A stretch of 64,000 nt of DNA from the NCBI GenBank assembly GCA_019752115.1, contig JAIEMN010000022.1, positions 62,001-126,000 of the forward strand, in the 5' to 3' direction. Every line of letters begins with the position of its first letter. Within the stretch, counting starts at the first letter, position 1. The notes under the pieces are model-generated. The model searched no databases. It saw only the letters and a list, made by a program, of their open reading frames with translations, and was not told where the DNA came from. This stretch comes from Gemmatimonadaceae bacterium (GTDB lineage Bacteria; Gemmatimonadota; Gemmatimonadetes; Gemmatimonadales; Gemmatimonadaceae). Positions 55,433 through 63,192 of this stretch are shown one piece after another. Made by a program: the position numbers and the translations under genes.

Positions 55433-58064
55433 CAACTTTGAGCTGCCGGATCCGGCGGCGTTCGGTGTGTCGGACCACGTGTTGCGGCCGACGTTCGATG
55501 GCGCCGGCCATGTCGATGAGGGAACGATCCACGCGTGGCTCGATGGCGCGTTCGGGAGCGACGACGCAGCGCGCGTTGACGCGCACGTGGCGAGCTGCGC
55601 GACGTGCCAGACGCAGGTCGCCGAGGCGCGCGGCCTGTTCGCCGCGAGCGCGCGGATCCTTGGTACGCTCGATGGCGTGCCGGCTGGGGTGGTGCCGAAG
55701 GTAGATGCCGCGGTGACCGCGGCCCGCCTGGCGACGGCCGTGCCGACGCCACGCGTGGCGCGCCGGCCGTGGATCGGGATTGCGGCCGCGGCGGTCCTGA
55801 TGGTGGGCTCGGTGACGGTGTGGCAGCGGTCTGGCACGCGTCGTGGAGCGACTACGGCGAGTGAGGCGCCCGCTCCGGCGCCGGCAGCTTCGGTCGCGGA
55901 GGTGGCGGGTGGGGCTCGCGACACCACTGTTGCCACGGTCGCGACGTCGGCCCAAGCGCCGTCCCCATCCGCGAGCGCCCGCAGGGCGCCCGTGGCCGAG
56001 CACTCCTCCTCGCGCGTTGCTGACGCGGCTGCCCCCGTACCATCCGCGCCCGAATCAGCGCCAGCTCCCACCGTGGCATCTGCCGTGGCATCTGGCGTGG
56101 CCCCCACGACGCTCGCCTCCAAGGTCGAGAGCCCGGAGGCGTCGGCAACGGCGCGTTGGTTCGTGATGTACGGAACCGTTCGGGACGGAGCAACCCTGCA
56201 GCCCGTACGCTCCGGGTCCGTGCAAGTCTCCGGGACCATGTACGGGTCGACCGTCGATTCGCTCGGACGCTTTCGCATCGCGCTCGCCGTGTCGCGCGAG
56301 GTCCGCCTACCCGTGTTTGCACGGGCGATCGGCTACGAACCATCCTCGACGACCGTCGCAGTGACGGGTGACTCCTCGCGCGTGGACTTCACCCTCCGCG
56401 CACGCCCCGCATCGCTCGCGCAAACGGTGGTGACGGCCTCGCGGTCCCGCCCTGAACGCGCGCTTGATGCACCCGCGCAGATCAGCACGCTCACCAGCGA
56501 ACGCATCGCACAGCGCCCCGGGAACGGGGCCCCCGCACCCGCGGCGGCTCCGGCCAATGTGGGCATCGCCGGCGGCATTGCCCGTGGTCGTGAACTCGCG
56601 CCGCAGGCCCGCAAGACGACCGGCATGGACTCCCTCGGCCGCTTCACGCCGCCGCGCGACCGCGAGCAGTACGACCGCATCGAAGACAATCCGTTCCTCG
56701 CGGTGCGTTCGAACCCGATGTCCACCTTCTCCGTGGATGTGGACCGCGCCAGCTACGGCAACGTGCGCCGCTTCATCACGAGCGGTGGGCGGCCGCCCAA
56801 GGATGCGGTGCGCATCGAGGAGCTCATCAACTACTTCCCGTACGATCTCCCCGAACCCACAGGGGCCGATCCGGTGCGCATCACCACCGATGTCATGCCG
56901 GCGCCGTGGCAGCCCAGGCATCAGCTGGTGCGCATTGCGCTGCAGTCCAAGCGGATTGCCACCGATAAGCTGCCGCCGAACAACCTGGTGTTCCTCATCG
57001 ATGTCTCCGGCTCGATGATGTCGCCCGATAAGCTCCCGCTCGTGAAGCAGTCGCTTCGGTTGCTCGTCGATCAGCTGCGGCCGCAGGATCGCGTGGCGAT
57101 CGTGGCCTACGCCGGCGCGGCCGGGCTAGTGCTGCCCAGCACGAGTGGCGATGAGAAGGTGCAGATCACCGAGGCCATCGATCGCCTCGAGGCGGGGGGC
57201 TCCACGGCCGGTGGGGCCGGCATCATGCTCGCCTATGCCACGGCGCGCGCCAACTTCCTCGAGCACGGCAACAATCGCGTGATCATTGCCACCGATGGCG
57301 ACTTCAACGTGGGCGCGACCGGTGGCGACCTGGAGCGGCTCATTGAACTCAAGCGCAGCGAGGGCGTGTACCTCACCGTGCTGGGCTTCGGGACCGGCAA
57401 CTACCAGGACGCGATGATGGAAAAGCTCGCGAAGAAGGGGAATGGCAACTACGCCTACATCGACGAGCTGAACGAGGCGCGCAAGATGCTGATGCGCGAG
57501 ATGGGCGCCACGCTGCTCACCGTCGCGAACGATGTGAAGCTGCAGATCGAGTTCAACCCCGCCGCCGTGCAGGGCTATCGTCTGATCGGCTACGAGGATC
57601 GCCTGCTGCGCGACGAAGACTTCAACGACGACCAGAAAGACGCCGGCGACATGGGGGCCGGGCATCAGGTCACGGCGCTGTACGAGGTGGTACCGGTGGG
57701 CGTCGACGGCACGGTCACGCTCCGCGGCGTCGATGCACCGCGCTACCAGGCGCCCGCTCCCGCGACCGCGGGGGCGCGCGACGAGTTGCTCTTCGTGAAG
57801 CTGCGCTACAAGAAGCCCGGCAACAGTGCCAGTCAGCTGCTGCAGCAGGCCGTGCGCACGAACAGCGGCCGTGGCACCACCGACACGCGCTTCGCGGCGG
57901 CCGTCGCGCAGTTCGGGATGCTGCTGCGCGACTCGGAGTACAAGGGAACGAGCAGCGCCGCGCAGGTCCTGGAGCAGGCCCGCGCGGCGCTGGGGGAAGA
58001 CGAGGGCGGCTATCGCGCCGCGTTCATCGAGCTGGTCGAACGCTGGCGGCAAATTTCGAGGTAA
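55422..58064 (+). CDS. Membrane anti-sigma/VWA fusion protein
   Basis: 880 residues. Domain order: zf-HC2 anti-sigma motif His55-x3-Cys59-x2-Cys62; one membrane helix at 117-134 (IGIAAAAVLMVGSVTVW); Pro/Ala/Ser linker to about 240; carboxypeptidase-regulatory beta domain (YGTVRDGATLQPVRSGSVQV..); a TonB-box-like TVVTASRSRP; YfbK-type vWF_A N-terminal domain (YDRIEDNPFLAVRSNPMSTFSVDVD); VWA with MIDAS DVSGS near 526; DUF3520-like C-terminus. So an anti-sigma with an external sensor of VWA type. The last 44 residues are encoded by a 133-bp segment duplicated at 60452. Confidence 0.85.
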   Translation: MSRDNFELPDPAAFGVSDHVLRPTFDGAGHVDEGTIHAWLDGAFGSDDAARVDAHVASCATCQTQVAEARGLFAASARILGTLDGVPAGVVPKVDAAVTAARLATAVPTPRVARRPWIGIAAAAVLMVGSVTVWQRSGTRRGATTASEAPAPAPAASVAEVAGGARDTTVATVATSAQAPSPSASARRAPVAEHSSSRVADAAAPVPSAPESAPAPTVASAVASGVAPTTLASKVESPEASATARWFVMYGTVRDGATLQPVRSGSVQVSGTMYGSTVDSLGRFRIALAVSREVRLPVFARAIGYEPSSTTVAVTGDSSRVDFTLRARPASLAQTVVTASRSRPERALDAPAQISTLTSERIAQRPGNGAPAPAAAPANVGIAGGIARGRELAPQARKTTGMDSLGRFTPPRDREQYDRIEDNPFLAVRSNPMSTFSVDVDRASYGNVRRFITSGGRPPKDAVRIEELINYFPYDLPEPTGADPVRITTDVMPAPWQPRHQLVRIALQSKRIATDKLPPNNLVFLIDVSGSMMSPDKLPLVKQSLRLLVDQLRPQDRVAIVAYAGAAGLVLPSTSGDEKVQITEAIDRLEAGGSTAGGAGIMLAYATARANFLEHGNNRVIIATDGDFNVGATGGDLERLIELKRSEGVYLTVLGFGTGNYQDAMMEKLAKKGNGNYAYIDELNEARKMLMREMGATLLTVANDVKLQIEFNPAAVQGYRLIGYEDRLLRDEDFNDDQKDAGDMGAGHQVTALYEVVPVGVDGTVTLRGVDAPRYQAPAPATAGARDELLFVKLRYKKPGNSASQLLQQAVRTNSGRGTTDTRFAAAVAQFGMLLRDSEYKGTSSAAQVLEQARAALGEDEGGYRAAFIELVERWRQISR
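57916..58048 (+). repeat. 133-bp direct repeat, copy A (3' end of VWA gene)
   Basis: Identical base for base to 60452-60584. Encodes MLLRDSEYKGTSSAAQVLEQ.. to the ERWR residues of the VWA protein. After it the reading goes to QISR-stop; after copy B, to KLPK-stop. Confidence 0.95.
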
Positions 58065-58086
58065 ACAGAAGGGACGGCATAGTCCC

Positions 58087-58707
58087 TTAGCGCGAGACCC
58101 GCACTCCCACCGATCCAGCTATCGCTGGACGGCTTGCGATTGGGGATATGTAGTCTACGGCGAGGAAAGGGCCACTTCCTCGATTGACACCGATGGCGGA
58201 GTGTACACCTATGCCTACGTCACTCCTGTCGAACTGCATGAACGTGAGACTCGGACCGAGGTAAAACCCAGCCCGGGAGTGACGCAGGCCCCACATTCTC
58301 GAAAATGACGCGGTCACGAACAGGGAGTTGGAGGGACACCACTCACTGCAGAGTTTCGAACTGAAGCCATATCGGGCATCAAGCTCTCCGACGTACCGAG
58401 TCGCCGCGCGGATCTCGAGTCCCACGCCGACGAGGTTACGAATCGCCGACGAAGGCCCGCGAGAGGGACCTGGATTGGCCGGAAACCTACCCTTTCCGAG
58501 GCTTATCAGTACGCCGGTGCGACTCGCTGACCGTGTCGTATCCTGAGCTTGTAGCTCTGCAGAGATCAGCAGCAAACCAAGGGAGATAAGTCTCGGAAAC
58601 CGACCAAGCAACGCCGCAGACGCTGTGTGCGATTGACGGCGTAGGTCATGCGCCAAGCGTAAATGCACCACACCGAAGCTGCGCTCCACCAGCGAGTTCA
58701 TGGGCAT
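58087..58707 (-). CDS. Putative outer-membrane barrel protein in the island
   Basis: 206 residues if ATG 58707 is used; a Sec signal (LISLGLLLISAELQAQ) begins about 35 residues in, so the true start may be a later TTG/GTG. Mature part: VGVGLEIRAATRYVGELDARYG, SLFVTASFSRMWGLRHSRAGFYLGPSL, ending AGSVGVRVSR, alternating strands as in small barrels, with one Cys pair (CSEWC). Unknown function. Overlaps the protease gene's 3' end by 10 bases. Confidence 0.55.
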   Translation of the reverse strand: MPMNSLVERSFGVVHLRLAHDLRRQSHTASAALLGRFPRLISLGLLLISAELQAQDTTRSASRTGVLISLGKGRFPANPGPSRGPSSAIRNLVGVGLEIRAATRYVGELDARYGFSSKLCSEWCPSNSLFVTASFSRMWGLRHSRAGFYLGPSLTFMQFDRSDVGIGVHSAIGVNRGSGPFLAVDYISPIASRPAIAGSVGVRVSR

Positions 58708-60161
58708 ATGAAGGCAGAACTCGTCGGATCAACGTACACGCCCCAGTCCGCGACGGCGGTGTTTCCCAACGCATCGGTAACACTGAGAAAAAGGTTCCCG
58801 GAGGCCGCTGGCGATCCCGTGATTGAGACCGTGGATCCGTCCAGCACACCGCTCCACGAAATGGTGAATGGTCGGCGACCGGCCTTAATTGAAGATGACC
58901 AAGTACATATGGCACCACTCGGGACCGAATGAGGACCATTGATTGCCACCTGCACCGGCGCCGGAAGCTTCGAATACAGAAACAGATCGCCGATGTTCCC
59001 AACAAGGCCGGTGGTCGCACCGTCACGAATCGCGAAGTGCACCTCGTCGTTCGTATCGTTGGGATATTTGGCAAACACGAGTGCGGCAACCCCTGCCACC
59101 ATCGGTGCGGAGATGGAGGTACCCGAAGGGTAGTTGTATCCGCCTTGATAGGATGCCTGCGGAGCACCGTCTCCCGGAGCATAGATATCCACACACTCCC
59201 CGAAATTCGAGAAATATGTGCGAGCGTCGTTAGCGTCGGTTGCTCCCACCGTCATGAGCTCGACTACGTTCGCAGGTGAGGAGTTGCAGGCATCTGTCGC
59301 CTCATTTCCCGCCGCCACGGTCACAAAGACGCCGGCATTCCGAAGCTTTTGTGCAGCGTCATGCACGGACCCAGGTAAGACTCCATCCAGAAAGGCAGAC
59401 ATTCCAAAGCTGATGTTCGCAACCGCGGGCTTGATGTGGTAGCTGGCGACCCACTCCAGACCAGCTATGACGTCTGAGCGACTTGGCTGACGGTCACATC
59501 CGGTCACCCTGACAGACCAGATCTTTGCGCCCTTCGCGACGCCGTACTCCGAACCCGCGGCGGCAGACGCGGTACTTGTTCCGTGTCCAACACAATCGTC
59601 TAGAGCTGGCGATCCGGGGTCGAAAGTCCAACCAGTGTACAGGCGGCCTGTGAAGTCTGGGTGAGTGCCCTTAATGCCGGTATCTATGATATAGATATTG
59701 ACGTTACTCTGGCCGACGAGTGAGTACGTGAACTGATTGTCAGACGGTCCATTTCGCTGATCGATCCGCCCGAGTCCCCACCCAGCGTTTAGATCGACAT
59801 CGTACAGGTCCAGCTTTTCGTCCGCAATCACTCGACTCACTCGTGGGTCGGCGGAAAGTAAGTCGATTTCATCCGAAGTCATGTCCGCAGCGAAGCCCTT
59901 AAAGAACTTCGAGAATTTTTGGAAGATCCTCCCGTGCACACGAGATACAGCCTGGTCGCGCGCGCGTAGCGCCGACTCATCTTCGAGACCCTCCTTGATT
60001 ACCACCAGGTATCGTCCGGGAAGACGCCGAGGAGAGGAGGTTTGCATCAGGCGAGAAGGCTCCAATGGCGTTAACTGAGGGCCATCGGTTCTACTGCAGG
60101 AGGCAAGTATGAACGGAAAGATCGCGCTCGTCGCGATGAGAAATCTCGGGTCGTAATGCAC
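58698..60161 (-). CDS. S8 (proteinase K-like) subtilase lipoprotein
   Basis: 487 residues, GTG start. Lipobox ILASC (Cys22), an I9-type inhibitory prodomain (GRYLVVIKEGLEDE..VIADEKLDLY), catalytic Asp160 (YIIDTGI), His193 (GHGTSTAS), oxyanion Asn286 (AAGN) and Ser349 (GTSISAPM). A C-terminal beta sandwich (VAINGPHSVPSGAICTW..) may bind substrate. Base composition is clearly A/T-richer than the flanks. Leading gene of the island. Confidence 0.9.
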   Translation of the reverse strand: MHYDPRFLIATSAIFPFILASCSRTDGPQLTPLEPSRLMQTSSPRRLPGRYLVVIKEGLEDESALRARDQAVSRVHGRIFQKFSKFFKGFAADMTSDEIDLLSADPRVSRVIADEKLDLYDVDLNAGWGLGRIDQRNGPSDNQFTYSLVGQSNVNIYIIDTGIKGTHPDFTGRLYTGWTFDPGSPALDDCVGHGTSTASAAAGSEYGVAKGAKIWSVRVTGCDRQPSRSDVIAGLEWVASYHIKPAVANISFGMSAFLDGVLPGSVHDAAQKLRNAGVFVTVAAGNEATDACNSSPANVVELMTVGATDANDARTYFSNFGECVDIYAPGDGAPQASYQGGYNYPSGTSISAPMVAGVAALVFAKYPNDTNDEVHFAIRDGATTGLVGNIGDLFLYSKLPAPVQVAINGPHSVPSGAICTWSSSIKAGRRPFTISWSGVLDGSTVSITGSPAASGNLFLSVTDALGNTAVADWGVYVDPTSSAFICP

Positions 60162-60451
60162 GAAGGACTCCGATTGGGGTTGTCATTTGCCAAGGCTCGG
60201 CGACGGCAATTCGGTGTTAAGCGAGCGAGCTGTCAATAGGGAAACCGAGAAGCGCTATTGCTCTCCGATTGTCAGAGATCGTGATTGCCACCATGTGGCA
60301 GCGCGACTGATCTCAGCACTCTGATCGACGCCGCGCACGTCGATAGCGGACATGGGCATCCGCGACGCTTGCATGGGTACCTTCCCATTAGGATCGAAGC
60401 GTATCGCCGGACCTCCAATCGCTTACCTGATTCGCTGCCACGCGCCGCTTT

Positions 60452-60600
60452 GGATGCTGCTGCGCGACTCGGAGTACAAGGGAACGAGCAGCGCCGCGCA
60501 GGTCCTGGAGCAGGCCCGCGCGGCGCTGGGGGAAGACGAGGGCGGCTATCGCGCCGCGTTCATCGAGCTGGTCGAACGCTGGCGCAAACTGCCGAAGTAA
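60452..60600 (+). pseudogene. Remnant 3' end of the VWA gene (copy B of 133-bp repeat)
   Basis: Last 49 codons of a VWA gene, identical to copy A for 44 codons and ending in KLPK. It is open in frame from ATG 60352, but the leader is unrelated to the VWA protein. Best read as the original gene end displaced by the island. It is followed 3 nt later by the convergent small secreted-protein gene. Confidence 0.8.
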
Positions 60601-60603
60601 CGA

Positions 60604-60984
60604 TTACTGCTGCCGGACCGCGCTGAAGGGGAAGGCGCCCATGCCGCCAACTTCGAGCATGCCGTTCATGGTGTCCTTGTCCTTCATCGCGCCGGCGCCG
60701 TTGATCACGATGGCCTGGCCACCCATATCGAGCGAGAACCCGAAGAACACCGAGTCGCCCTTCTGCACGCCGCGCAGCTGCGACGAGCCGAGCTCCGACT
60801 CGATGGTGCCGGCCAGCGAGTCACCCTTCTGCGTCCAGGTGATGAGCGAGGTGCGCGCCTGATCCGGCGTCGCGATGGAGACGTTCCACTTGCCGGTGAG
60901 GTCGGCGATGAGGCGCGGCGCGGCAACAGCCACGCTGGCGGCCGCGCAGAGGAGAGCGGCCGAGGCGACGAAGCGACGAAGCAT
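60604..60984 (-). CDS. Small exported beta-rich protein
   Basis: 126 residues with a signal peptide (ASAALLCAAASVAVA|APRL). Mature part LTGKWNVSIATPDQARTSLITWTQKGDSLAGTIESELGSS.. is a lipocalin-like/beta-sandwich repeat common in Gemmatimonadota exported proteins. No enzyme motif. A TATCTT hexamer lies about 90 nt upstream on the minus strand (61074-61079). Confidence 0.65.
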   Translation of the reverse strand: MLRRFVASAALLCAAASVAVAAPRLIADLTGKWNVSIATPDQARTSLITWTQKGDSLAGTIESELGSSQLRGVQKGDSVFFGFSLDMGGQAIVINGAGAMKDKDTMNGMLEVGGMGAFPFSAVRQQ

Positions 60985-61104
60985 GGGCTCGAAAGGGCTG
61001 GGGGTGGGCCGGGAAGCCACGCGGGTCGGATGCGTGGTCCCGATAGGATAGAGATTACCCGCGAAACGGTTGAAAGATAGCGGTGCCGGGACCAACGTAC
61101 CCGA

Positions 61105-61671
61105 ATGCCTACCCCTGCCTTCTGGAGACAGTGGCACCGCTGGATCGGTGCCCCGGCCGCCCTTTTTCTGGCCTTTGCCGCCCTCACCGGCGTGATCGTC
61201 GCCGGCGTCGAGTTCTTTGGCGAGGACGAAGCCGTCCGCGAGGCCAACCGCGAGCTGGTGAGCGCGGTCAAAACGACCTCCCCGCCGGACGCCTGGCAGG
61301 GGTTGATCAACAAGGTCATGACCGGCGCCGCGAAGCAGGCGCCGGACGCCCCGATCGACAAGATCGCCATTGAGCTCAAGGGGACGGCGCCGGTCATCAC
61401 CGTCTATCTGGGGAAGCCGACCGGCGGCGAAGACAAGCGCCTGCTCTTCGATGCCAGAACCGGGAATTTCCTGCACGTAGACGACTACTCCGACAAGCCG
61501 CTGATCAACCGCATCCACTCGGGGGAGGCGTTCGGCGACGGCGGGCTGGTGGCGTCGATGCTCTGGGGGCTCGCGCTCTTTGCGCTGACCGTGTCGGGGT
61601 TCCTGCTCTACTGGCGACTCGCGGGAGCGAACCGGCAGGGACGGACGGGACTCAAGCGGTGGTTCTTTTAG
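61105..61671 (+). CDS. PepSY-associated membrane protein
   Basis: 188 residues. N-terminal helix (APAALFLAFAALTGVIVAGVEF), a periplasmic PepSY-like part (APVITVYLGKPTGGEDKRLLFDARTGNFLHV) and a C-terminal helix WGLALFALTVSGFLLYWRL, as in PepSY-TM proteins often linked to siderophore/iron reduction or peptidase inhibition. ATG 61105. Confidence 0.8.
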   Translation: MPTPAFWRQWHRWIGAPAALFLAFAALTGVIVAGVEFFGEDEAVREANRELVSAVKTTSPPDAWQGLINKVMTGAAKQAPDAPIDKIAIELKGTAPVITVYLGKPTGGEDKRLLFDARTGNFLHVDDYSDKPLINRIHSGEAFGDGGLVASMLWGLALFALTVSGFLLYWRLAGANRQGRTGLKRWFF

Positions 61672-61684
61672 GGTGCTCGGACTT

Positions 61685-61970
61685 CCGACAGCGGAATCGG
61701 ATGTCGGTCTACGGACCACTATGGACAGTGGGAATCGAGATCTGGCTCGGACATTGGGGGTGGGAGTGCCAAGGCAAGGGCTTGCTGCGCTCCGTCAGTC
61801 AGACATCCGATCGCCCGAACGAGGTGCGCAACACCGCGCGAGGGCAGTCCGTCGCGCGGAGCGCAGCAAGTCCTTGCCCTGGCACTCCGACCCCCAATGT
61901 CCGTCAACCGTCACGACTCCCACGGTCCATAGTGGTCCGTGTTCCGACGTCCGATTCCGACGTCAGACGG
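61685..61970. repeat. Long inverted repeat 8 (arms over 100 bp)
   Basis: Left arm 61690-61795 and right arm 61855-61965, about 80% complementary (shared blocks GGACCACTATGGAC, GACATTGGGGGT, GCAAGGGCTTGCTGCGCTCC). The centre holds CCGATCG. It fills the 291-bp gap between convergent pepSY and transporter genes and includes the transporter's stop. Confidence 0.85.
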
Positions 61971-63117
61971 TCTGAAGCCCGCGACGGCGAAGCCGCACGA
62001 TAGGCAGCGCTACCACCGTCCCCGCCACCAGCGCGATCGCGTACCCGTACGGCGCAAATGCCGCCGTCACGCCGCAGCCAATGGCCAGCATGAAAGCGGG
62101 CCAGTCGCCCCACTGGTCGCGCGAGAGCCAGAGTACAGCGCCGGCCTCCACGACCAGGAGCGTGCCCAGAATGGGGCCCGGCACGAGGCGCTGAAACGCC
62201 GCCGGGTCACCCACGAGGAACAGGCCAGCCAGCAGGAGCGCACTGCCGTAGAGGATCGCACTGCCACCGGTGCGCGCCCCGAAGGCGTAGTGGCCCGCGA
62301 TCCCCCCCGACCCGTGACAGACCGGCAAGCCGCCCAGCGGGGCCGCGAGCAGGTTCATGAGGGCGTACGTCGTGCCGATGCGCTTCACCGTGAGCGGCTC
62401 GCGCTCGGGGAAGAAGTCCGCCACCACCTGCCTGGTGGCGAGCACTGAGTTGCCGAGCGAGAGAGCGATTTGCGGTAGTGCGAGGAGCCCCGCCGCCTTC
62501 ACGAACTCGTCGGTCGTGGGCCACTGTCCGCTCCACTGCGGCAGATGAAAGCCGACGGGCCCGGCGACAGTCGCCGGCCAGGTGTACGCCGCGACGGCGG
62601 CACCAAGGCCGAGCACCACGAGCGCCGCCGGCACTTTCTTGTTGCTGCGCAGCGTCAGCACCGTCACCAGTGCCACCGCCGCCAGCAGCCAGCCACGCGC
62701 GCCATCGCTCGGCAGGAACTGCGTGAAAGCGAGCTTGGCGAGCTGGAGGCCCAGTCCGATCTGAATGCCCCGCACGACCATCTTGGGAACGACGCGCGCG
62801 ATGCGCTCCAGAAGCCCCGTCTGTGCGAGCAGCAGCATCACCACGCCGACAATGAGCCCACCGGCGGCGAGCAAGGTGGGGGCGATCTTGCCGGCAATGG
62901 CAATCGCCGCCATGGCCTTGAGCGGCTGCACGGGCATCGGCAGGCGATAGACAAGCCCGGAGCCAATCTGGAGTGCGCCAAACACCACGAACGCGGTGGT
63001 AGGGTCCATCCCGGTGGCCAGCACCACACCGACCAGCAGCGGCAGGTCTGTGCCGAGATCGCCGAACGCACCGGCGAGTTCATGGCGAGAGAACGCCAAC
63101 GGCGCACGCGTGTTCAT
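61963..63117 (-). CDS. MOT1-like molybdate/sulfate transporter
   Basis: 384 residues, 9-10 helices. The MOT1 signatures are present: GAFGDLGTDLPLLVGVV, RLPMPVQPLKAMAAIAIA and GLPVCHGSGGIAGHYAFGARTGGS. Such proteins take up molybdate with high affinity, which fits the molybdoenzyme at 16-18.8 kb. A TATCTT hexamer ends 8 nt before its ATG (63126-63131), with no SD. Confidence 0.88.
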   Translation of the reverse strand: MNTRAPLAFSRHELAGAFGDLGTDLPLLVGVVLATGMDPTTAFVVFGALQIGSGLVYRLPMPVQPLKAMAAIAIAGKIAPTLLAAGGLIVGVVMLLLAQTGLLERIARVVPKMVVRGIQIGLGLQLAKLAFTQFLPSDGARGWLLAAVALVTVLTLRSNKKVPAALVVLGLGAAVAAYTWPATVAGPVGFHLPQWSGQWPTTDEFVKAAGLLALPQIALSLGNSVLATRQVVADFFPEREPLTVKRIGTTYALMNLLAAPLGGLPVCHGSGGIAGHYAFGARTGGSAILYGSALLLAGLFLVGDPAAFQRLVPGPILGTLLVVEAGAVLWLSRDQWGDWPAFMLAIGCGVTAAFAPYGYAIALVAGTVVALPIVRLRRRGLQTV

Positions 63118-63125
63118 GACCGGAA

Positions 63126-63131
63126 AAGATA
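63126..63131 (-). promoter_or_regulatory. -10-like TATCTT, leaderless start of transporter
   Basis: Minus strand TATCTT then 8 nt then ATG 63117; no SD. Confidence 0.4.
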
Positions 63132-63192
63132 CTCACCGGGCCAACCGTGCATCTGGCGCCGGATCATGGGGCTGCGTCAGCTTTCCGTCACC

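Larger units (their letters stand above)
58049..60451. mobile_element. 2.4-kb A/T-richer island between direct repeats
   Basis: Bounded by the 133-bp repeat. Sample lines counted by hand are 48% (59641-59700) and 55% (58321-58380) GC against 75% in a line of the VWA gene (57841-57900). Contents: barrel-like protein and subtilase, both on the minus strand, then a 290-bp end (60162-60451) with no gene apart from the in-frame leader of the VWA remnant. No integrase or transposase was found. The island rebuilds the end of the disrupted gene, as elements that integrate at gene 3' ends do. Confidence 0.6.

Noticed and set aside
58049-60451. Classical transposon
   Set aside because: No terminal inverted repeats or transposase; a 133-bp direct repeat is too long for a target duplication.
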